Positions 57,865 to 64,000 of a stretch of DNA of 64,000 bases are shown here, in pieces; positions within the stretch are counted from its first letter, which is position 1, and every line of letters starts with the position of its first letter. This DNA is from Cafeteria roenbergensis. Its lineage: Eukaryota > Sar > Bigyra > Bicosoecida > Cafeteriaceae. The translations under genes and the position numbers were made by a program. The stretch is from NCBI GenBank assembly GCA_008330645.1, contig VLTN01000001.1, forward strand, positions 1,364,001 to 1,428,000, given 5' to 3'. The notes beneath the pieces are model-generated. The model was not told the origin of the DNA. It searched no databases and saw only the letters and a program-made list of their open reading frames with translations.

Positions 57865-59479
57865 TCACTCGGCCTTGGCCTCCTCGGTGGCGCCATCGTC
57901 AGCGGCACCATCGGCGTCGGCGTCGGCGACAGCGTCGGCGTCGGCGTCGGCGTCGGCGACAGCAGCTTCGTCTGCCTCTGCCTCGGGGGCGCCTGCGTCC
58001 GTGCCGAGGGTAGCCGCTGCCACGGCGTTGAGGGTGATGAACGTGCGGGGAGGCGCCTTGGCACCGCTGAGCGCGTCGAACGCCTCGAGGACGCGGTCGG
58101 GCAGGGACTCGCCCGCCTTGGCCACGGCCTGCGCGTCGGCTGCGCGCGCCGCAGCGCGGAGCTCAGGGTTGACCGAGAAGACTGCTGGGTCGACGCCGGC
58201 GTCGCGAGCGGCCTTGTTGCAGAAGCCCGCGACGAGGCCGAACACGCGCCAGACACGGCGCACACCGGTGGCTGACTCGGGCGCGAGGTCGGCGCCCAGG
58301 TCCGCCAGGCACGGCGCAGCGGCCGCGAAGATGGGCTCCGCGACGTTTCCGAAAAGGCGGCGGGCGAGGAGGACGCCGCGCATCACGCTTTCGATGTTGC
58401 CGAGCTCGGCCATGCCGCGAACATAGTGGAACATGGCCTTTGCGCCCGGGCGCATCTCCTGGCGAGAGGTGCGGAGCATGGCCGCCAGAAGCGTGTCCAT
58501 GGCATCGGCGTTGCCCGCCACGCTCAGCTCCAGCATGAGCTGGGCGAGAACTGGGGCGTCGACCGGAAGCCGGAAATTCGCGCACTTATCCGGCGACACG
58601 AAGGTCAGCGCCTCCTCGGGCTTTCCGGAGCGAGCGTAGGCGCGAACAATCTTCTCAGCTGTGCCAGCCGAGTACTTCATGTGCCTGTCGAAGCTGGTGC
58701 GCATAGCCTTGGGGATGCAGGCGGCGTCCTCGTCGTCCTCGACGCTGCGAGCGGCGCGCGGGAGCAGGGAATGGCCGAGGGAGATTATCGCCACGACGGG
58801 CCTCGAGCGGCGTGTGGCATACGCATCAGTGTTGCCCTGCTGGGGTCCGCCCCTGCTTGGCGTGCACCTGGCAGCGAAAAGAACCGAGCAAGGCGAGGCC
58901 GCATCGGCGCGGTGCCTGGCGCCCCTCCCCCCTGCCCCGCTAGTCCCCCACGCCACCCCTGTGCCCCTCTCAACACGCGGCAGGCGACTTGCAGACACGG
59001 GCACATGAGGCGCGCCTGCTGGGCGGCTCGCCACGGGGCGCCCAGGCTGCGGGCGCTTGCGCTCACCTGTCGAGCATGATGTGAAGGTACTTGCGGTGGC
59101 AGCACGGGCCGTGGCTGCCCATGCGCAGCCGCAGGCTCCTGTACTTGTCCGCGGCAAAGGCGGGCCGCTCGATGAGCGGCTCCTCGCCGATGTACTCGAC
59201 AAAGTCGGGGTGCTCAGACGCGTCGTCGAACTCGTCCAGCTCGTCCAGCAGCTCGGGCGCGAGCGTCGGCATGGCCAGCGCCCGCCTGCGAGACTGGCGC
59301 AGCTGGGCCTGCACATCCCCGGAGAGCCTGTCCAGCTCGAGCATGCGCTTGATGCGCTCCTCCATCACGTCGCGGGAGGTGGCAGCGGCCATCGTGCGCC
59401 GAGGCGCGGCCGCGCGAAGACACTGCGCGGCCGCCCGCGACGCCGCCACAAGACGCCTGGCACTGGAAACAGGCAGCAT
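57865..59479 (-). CDS. Mitochondrial PPR-like helical-repeat protein
   Basis: Exons 59479-59067 and 58744-57865 give 430 residues; the intron is GT-AG, phase 2. The N-terminus (MLPVSSARRLVAASRAAAQC) is a typical mitochondrial presequence. The next 100 residues have DVMEERIKRMLELDRLSG, LDELDEFDDASEHPDFVEYI and HRKYLHIML. A PPR/TPR-like helix pair (GTAEKIVRAYARSGKPEEAL) comes at about 170-190 and further helix pairs follow (LAQLMLELSVAGNADAMDTL; YVRGMAELGNIESVMRGVLL). The C-terminus is an Asp-Ala repeat. A mitoribosomal small-subunit protein of the mS27 kind, or an RNA-binding PPR protein, would fit; neither is proven. It is head to head with the secreted Cys-rich gene, 296 bases away. Confidence 0.6.
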
Positions 59480-59775
59480 CTTGCTCCAACCGGCTCCTGG
59501 CGCGCGAACAGCCGAAGGCCTGAGCCTGCGAGTCGCCCTCGCCCGTGCCGCGCGCAACGACGGCCGCCCGATGGGCAAGGCGCCTGGGCCGGCAGAGCAG
59601 GAAGGAGCAACTCGCGCCGCGGCGAGGCCGGCAAGCCGCGCGCGGGGGGCGGCTCCCACCGCTGCTCGCCGCGGGCGAACGGCGAGGTCCGGGGGGTGTA
59701 CCGCGGCTCCCGGTGCTGCACGGGCGACGATTTGGCCTGGAGCCGGCCCACTGCAGACCCTTGCGGCGGGCGGGC

Positions 59776-60999
59776 ATGCGCCTGTTGCTGTCGGCGCTGC
59801 TGCTGTGTGCGGCCTTGTCCAGCGCTCGGCAGGGCGCGCGCGATGCCTTCGACGACGTGGCGTCGCAAATCGGCCCTGGGAACCGCATCGTGGGGGCGCC
59901 GTCGGCGCTTGGGATGGACGCCATGAACCCCCGCAACAACTGGTTCGGGCCAAACGCCGCCGCAGGAGGCCCAGGCGGCGAGGACGCCTACTCCTTCTTC
60001 CCCAACAGCCGCACCCACGCGCACGCGATGCACCAGGCGGTGGAGGCCGGGCGCGCGAGCTTGGGCGGCGGAGCTTGCGCTCACTCGCAGCTCCGCGGCA
60101 CCTGCGTCCCCAGCTCAACACCGTCCAGCCCAGCCCAGTGCCAAGTGTTTGCCGAGGACCTGCAGAGCGTGATGTGCCCGTGGGGGCACTCGCACCCCCT
60201 GGAGTGCTGCGTTCCTGGCGCAGAGGGCGAGATGCCGTCGTCGTGCGTGGGCATGTGCCGCCGCTTCTGTGGCTGCTGCCACGACGCGCTGGCTCCTGAC
60301 ACGGTGGCCTCCGTTCAAGCTCTGGGGCTTCCCGTGCAGGCGATCTGCCTGCCGCCCAACCACCGCCTGGCTGCGTTGCTGGGCCCAGCGGGGCCCGTGC
60401 CGTCGTCGCTCTGGGGCCCCTCGCCGCTGGAGGCGGTGAGGGCCCGAGTGGACCACCTGCAGGCCAACGAGGTGTCGCACGCGATGAGCAAGCGGCACAC
60501 CCGGCACATGCGCCTGGGGGGCGCTCTGGTCAACGCGGAAGGCCCTCCTGCCGTGGCCGCGCCGCTGCACGCTCTCCTCCGCCCCAGCCACAAGGCGCGC
60601 GACGAGGGGCAGGAGGCTGGCGTCGTGGACGAGGACGAGGTCGGTGCCGTGGACGAGGAGGACGAGGAGGACGAGGAGGACGAGGAGGACGAGGAGGACG
60701 AGGTCGGCGCCGTGGACGAGGAAGAGGAGGAGGACAAGGTCGGCGCCGTGGACGAGGAGGACGAGGAAGATGGAGATGAGGACGAGGCTGAGGACGAGGA
60801 CGAGGACGAGGACGAGGGAGGGGACGCAAGCGAGGGAGGGGACGCAAGCGAGGCGAGAGAGGCGGAGGCCGGCGAGGCGGCAGCGGAGAGCGGCAGAGCT
60901 GGCGGGGCGGAGGGTGCGACCGCGGAGCGCCACAGCGGCCCAGGCGCGGGCGGCGCCAGCCCAGGTGGGAGCTTGGACAACGACGACTTGGGTGAGTAG
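59776..60999 (+). CDS. Secreted Cys-rich protein with acidic repeat tail, unknown
   Basis: An uninterrupted frame of 407 residues starts with a clear signal peptide (MRLLLSALLLCAALSSARQG). A Cys-rich domain of about 90 residues follows, with Cys in GACAHSQLRGTC, AQCQVF, SVMCPWGHSHPLECCV and SCVGMCRRFCGCC. No glycosyl hydrolase or protease motif was recognised. From about residue 280 the chain turns into acidic repeats (VDEEDEEDEED, VGAVDEEE), a nearly unbroken Asp/Glu run interrupted by VGAVD, ending in Gly/Ala/Glu-rich sequence. The last codons (GG|GTGAGT) look like a donor, so another exon from about 61087 may add to the C-terminus. Secretion is well supported; a calcium-binding surface role is a guess. 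Confidence 0.6.
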   Translation: MRLLLSALLLCAALSSARQGARDAFDDVASQIGPGNRIVGAPSALGMDAMNPRNNWFGPNAAAGGPGGEDAYSFFPNSRTHAHAMHQAVEAGRASLGGGACAHSQLRGTCVPSSTPSSPAQCQVFAEDLQSVMCPWGHSHPLECCVPGAEGEMPSSCVGMCRRFCGCCHDALAPDTVASVQALGLPVQAICLPPNHRLAALLGPAGPVPSSLWGPSPLEAVRARVDHLQANEVSHAMSKRHTRHMRLGGALVNAEGPPAVAAPLHALLRPSHKARDEGQEAGVVDEDEVGAVDEEDEEDEEDEEDEEDEVGAVDEEEEEDKVGAVDEEDEEDGDEDEAEDEDEDEDEGGDASEGGDASEAREAEAGEAAAESGRAGGAEGATAERHSGPGAGGASPGGSLDNDDLGE

Positions 61000-61232
61000 A
61001 TCGGCCCGAGGCAGGCTGAGGAAGCCGGGGCCGCCGAGAGGAGGCGCCCCGCCGAGTCGGTCTTTCCACGGCACTCCACGAGCGCAGGTGGGCTGAATGA
61101 CGTTGCCGTTCGCTTTCGATTGCACGTGGCGAGTGGGCGCTTGTTTCGGCAATGCAGCAGCGGCCCGAGGGGGTGCCGGTTGTCAAAACTCGAGACCAAG
61201 GCGAAGCGTCAGCACGCCACGCGCTGAGGCAC

Positions 61233-61736
61233 TCAAAACACTCCTGGGATGAGAATCGTTCCTGCGGGGAACCGGCGAGACAAGTCCCCGAAAAGCCCGC
61301 CGAGCAGCAGCCCAAAGCCGCCTGCAACGACGAACACAAGCAGCGGCGACACGCTGTCGTCTTCGAGCCCCGCCGTGTTCTTGCCCTTTGCGCACAGGGA
61401 CGAGCCCATCGCGCTCACAGCGATGATGACCATTGCCGCGCCCATCACATAGCTGCGGTCGAGCTCGGTGTCCGCGCGGAGCAAGGCGACTGCAGATGCC
61501 ATTGCGATGCAGAACCCGAGGAAGGCTGCGAGGAACAGGAGCCAATCGTCCGAGTCGGGCTCAGGCTCGTCCTTGGGTGCTCGGCCTGGGCGAGCATGGG
61601 AGCCCTTGGGCACGTCCTCGTCGCTGCTGACGGAGTCGTCGCCAGAATCGCTGCCGGACGACCCGAGCTGCTCGTCGTCGTCGCGAGCTCGCTCAGGCTG
61701 AGTTGCCGCCTTCACACCGCGCTTGCGAGCCTCCAT
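61233..61736 (-). CDS. Small membrane protein, unknown
   Basis: A single exon of 167 residues. The first 70 are charged (DDDEQLGSSGSDSGDDS) and probably cytosolic. Three hydrophobic helices follow: LLFLAAFLGFCIAMASAVAL, YVMGAAMVIIAVSAMGSSL and PLLVFVVAGGFGLLLGGLFG. A short polar end (DLSRRFPAGTILIPGVF) completes it. I do not recognise a family. The start was chosen as the ATG just before the acidic head; the frame is open further upstream. Confidence 0.5.
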   Translation of the reverse strand: MEARKRGVKAATQPERARDDDEQLGSSGSDSGDDSVSSDEDVPKGSHARPGRAPKDEPEPDSDDWLLFLAAFLGFCIAMASAVALLRADTELDRSYVMGAAMVIIAVSAMGSSLCAKGKNTAGLEDDSVSPLLVFVVAGGFGLLLGGLFGDLSRRFPAGTILIPGVF

Positions 61737-62388
61737 TGCGCTGCCTCGATGGCGCCTGCGGTACGGGAGCCATGGGGAAAGCACGCGTCGTGGTCTGCTG
61801 GTCGGACCAGCGGAGGAGCACTTGGCTCGGTCGCACGGTGGTGGCGTCAACTGCACCCCGGCCTCAATGCCGAGATCTCCACCGGCCGCCCAAAGGAGGG
61901 AGCCAGCCACGCACGCTTGGGCTGCTTGGACCGGGGGGCGTCGAGCCGCGGAGCTCACCTGGGCGCTGCTGGGGTGCGGCATGCGCGCCCGTTTCGACGC
62001 CCACGTGGATTGGCAATCGCCCTCAGCAGAGCAATGCACCAGCGGGTTTGTTCCCGCGCCGCTGGCGTCAAGTGACGCTTCGTGCCGCTCTCAGGAGCGC
62101 ATGCGGTGACGAGCATCGAGTCATGTCCGAGGCGCGCGCATGGCCCAAACAAGTCACACAATCACGCTGGACAGTCCCAACGAACGCGCCCCGCGCCGGC
62201 TTGCGCTGCCTGCTCCCCTGGCTTGAGCCTCGAGAAGCCGGCCCCGCCGGCTCAGCCCCCAGCTCTGGAGAAAGAGGGTGCCTGTTGGGCTGGCTAGGGC
62301 CGCCAGCATTGCGTTCTGCTCGCAGGGCCTGCCGAGCGCGGCGGCCCGCTGGTCGAGACGCGCCTGCTTCCAGCTCCCACCAAAAACA
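61737..62388. other. Intergenic region between two small membrane protein genes
   Basis: About 650 bases. No gene is supported on either strand. Confidence 0.4.
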
Positions 62389-62721
62389 TCAGGCCCTCCT
62401 TGCCTTCCCGGGGGTGGGAACCCCACAGAACGCGTACGCGCCAAGCGCCACAAACAGGAACGGGGCCAGACCCGTGATCTGCATCTCCCAGCCAGGCACG
62501 ATTACGACGTAAATGAAGATGGTGCTGATGACTGCTCCCACGCTGCCTATGGCGCTGCACACAGCCCCCACGGAGCCATCGAAGCGAGGGCCAGCCCGCC
62601 AGCCGCGATTGGTGTGCAGGCCCAGGGCCCGCGACGCCAGGCCGACGGCAATCCCGAGGCCAACCACCAGAATGACGAGCGGGGCAACCAAGAAGAACGC
62701 GCCCTTGAGGATCATGTCCAT
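62389..62721 (-). CDS. Small membrane protein, unknown
   Basis: A single exon of 110 residues. It has three hydrophobic helices: GAFFLVAPLVILVVGLGIAV, VCSAIGSVGAVISTIFIYVV and TGLAPFLFVALGAYAFCGV. The ends are short and polar. I do not recognise a family. It lies on the same strand as the other three-helix gene but does not resemble it in sequence. The start was set at the ATG just before the first helix. Confidence 0.5.
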   Translation of the reverse strand: MDMILKGAFFLVAPLVILVVGLGIAVGLASRALGLHTNRGWRAGPRFDGSVGAVCSAIGSVGAVISTIFIYVVIVPGWEMQITGLAPFLFVALGAYAFCGVPTPGKARRA

Positions 62722-63078
62722 GCTGGCAACGCCTCCCAGGAGGGAACCTGCGGTACCGGTCCTTCGGTGCACACCCCTGCGACGGCCAGGCGTGTGCGAG
62801 CGGCCAGCAGGGCGCGAGCCACGGCCAAGAACAGATGGGCAGAGCCACCGCCTCGGCAGCAGTTGCCTCCCGCGCTTTGAGTTGGCTGCCTGCGACTGGG
62901 AAGGGCTTGCTCGCACGAGTGTAACTGCGACTGCACAGAGATGGATGCCAGCGCCCGTGAGTGAGTGGCCGAAATGCGAGTGCCATCGCGAGGCAATCAG
63001 TTCTCAGCGTGGCCTGCTACACGAATCACTGACTCATATTATGGCGGGGGCATTGGCTCTGCGCTCTCCGCGGAACGC
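62722..63078. other. Intergenic region upstream of small membrane gene
   Basis: About 360 bases, no gene seen. It should include the 3' end of the asparaginase transcript and the promoter of the small membrane gene. Confidence 0.4.
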
Positions 63079-64000
63079 TCACAGCCGGCTGGGGCGGCCT
63101 GCGGCGCTGCGCATCTCCGCCACGGACAGTGCCCCGGACGCGCCCCCGTGCGCAACGCTGTGGTCCTCGATGATGCTCGACACAGTGGCGCCGTGGGAGG
63201 TCACGAAAGCGTCAGATTCAGTGAGCTCGCCGCGGAGACTGCGGGTGGTGGTTGGGGCAGGGAGGGGGGGGGGGAAGCGGGGATCGTGGGAGGGGAAGCC
63301 AAGGCCGGGCGAGGCTCGGCCCGACTGCACTCGCGCTTTGGAACCCGGATCGGCTTGTTGCCAGGCCGGCGAGGCGGCACTTGCGAGGCTCCAGCTGACG
63401 CAACCTCACTTCTTGCGGAAGGCCCGACGGGTCTTCTCTAGAGACGCTCCCGGCCGGGCCAGAAGCCAGGCGAGCTTGCACGTACAACCCTCCGTAGTCA
63501 TGTCCCCAGCAGAGATGACCCCGGCCTGAAGCAGCCGGCGGCCCAGTCTGCGAGAGCGAGCGGGAGGGAGAGGGCGGCCGGAGGGTCGCACAGCGCGCAA
63601 TTGCTGGCTCATCGGAAGCATGCCTGCCCCCGGCTGGACTGCATGGCAGTGCCACGCGTGGGCGACGCTTGGCCAAGGCAGGCGCTCACGCATAAGTCTC
63701 CAGCTTGACTCCGCCCTTGGCGCACTGCGTTGTGGCAACCACCATGATTCCGCGGCGGATTGCAGCCTGCACCGCCGCCATGAAGGAACCGTTGCGCTGG
63801 GCAGCGTTGCCCGTGCCATAGAGCTGCAACACGATGCCCCTGATGGTGGGCGTGTGCTCGATGATGGCGTTGATGTAGTTGTCGCTGAACCCGGGGACCA
63901 TGCGCAACACCGCGATTTCGTCGCAGAGCTCGCTGCGAATTGAACAAGAGGGGTGGGCCGGGGACAAGGGCGGGGCGATGGTGTGGTACGGCAGCAAGAC
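63079..64000 (-). CDS. Type I (cytosolic) L-asparaginase, N-terminal part beyond window
   Basis: Three 3' exons are visible: 63932-63690, 63547-63410 and 63238-63079. Introns are GT-AG with phases 2 and 2; the intron before 63932 continues out of the window. The enzyme hydrolyses L-asparagine to aspartate and ammonia. The visible part matches the C-terminal domain of AnsA-type and animal ASPG enzymes: RGIVLQLYGTGNAAQRNGSF, VATTQCAKGGVKLETYALGR, VISAGDMTTEGCTCKLAWLL and, at the last splice, FRKNLRGELTESD. The last exon ends after about 50 residues without ankyrin repeats, unlike mammalian ASPG. The N-terminal catalytic Thr region and the start are outside the window. Confidence 0.9.

Noticed and set aside
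1-64000. Bacterial origin of the window
   Set aside because: GT-AG introns in nearly every gene, RPL23, IFT88, PA200 and eukaryotic-type kinases exclude it.
1-64000. Viral, retroviral or Polinton-like insertion
   Set aside because: No capsid, polymerase, integrase or reverse-transcriptase-like frame and no long direct terminal repeats were seen.

Overview
The window is nuclear DNA of a eukaryotic microbe with very high GC content. Genes are dense, mostly with 0-4 short GT-AG introns of about 100-400 bases, and use the standard stop codons. An IFT88 gene (intraflagellar transport) says the cell is or recently was flagellated. No plastid-type gene is present. A GC-rich free-living flagellate is the best guess, for example a heterotrophic stramenopile of the bicosoecid kind or a haptophyte. 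This is inference from base composition and gene content, not an identification.

Layout, left to right: (1) a large secreted LamG-like/Sel1-repeat protein on the minus strand that runs off the left edge; (2) a tRNA-Phe gene; (3) a head-to-head pair of a CUE-domain ubiquitin-binding protein and an AIF-like flavoprotein with a very long C-terminal tail; (4) a DUF423/TMEM256-like membrane protein and a CDKL-type kinase with a 1.6-kb-codon disordered tail, head to head with a TOM1/GPR137-like membrane protein; (5) five identical tRNA-Val(CAC) genes, four of them in two 565-base inverted arms; (6) a coiled-coil protein built on a 2.1-kb coding minisatellite, head to head with an isochorismatase-fold hydrolase; (7) a second, identical tRNA-Phe; (8) a zinc-ribbon protein head to head with ribosomal protein L23 (uL14); (9) a DYRK2-like kinase convergent with a giant (about 3570 residue) MAP3K-epsilon/Cdc7-like kinase; (10) the proteasome activator PA200/Blm10, head to head with that kinase; (11) IFT88; (12) a PPR-like mitochondrial protein head to head with a secreted acidic Cys-rich protein; (13) two small unknown membrane proteins; (14) a type I L-asparaginase that runs off the right edge.

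Most splice sites were chosen by requiring GT-AG borders, matching codon phase on both sides and continuity of a known domain. The RPL23, IFT88, asparaginase, CUE, CDKL and MAP3K models satisfy all three. The genes look like ordinary housekeeping, signalling and ciliary genes; no operon-like or defence system is visible. The most unusual structures are the palindromic tRNA-Val array, the 30/42-base coding minisatellite, the AIF tail, and the repeated use of short shared head-to-head promoters. No viral, retroviral or Polinton-like element was recognised.
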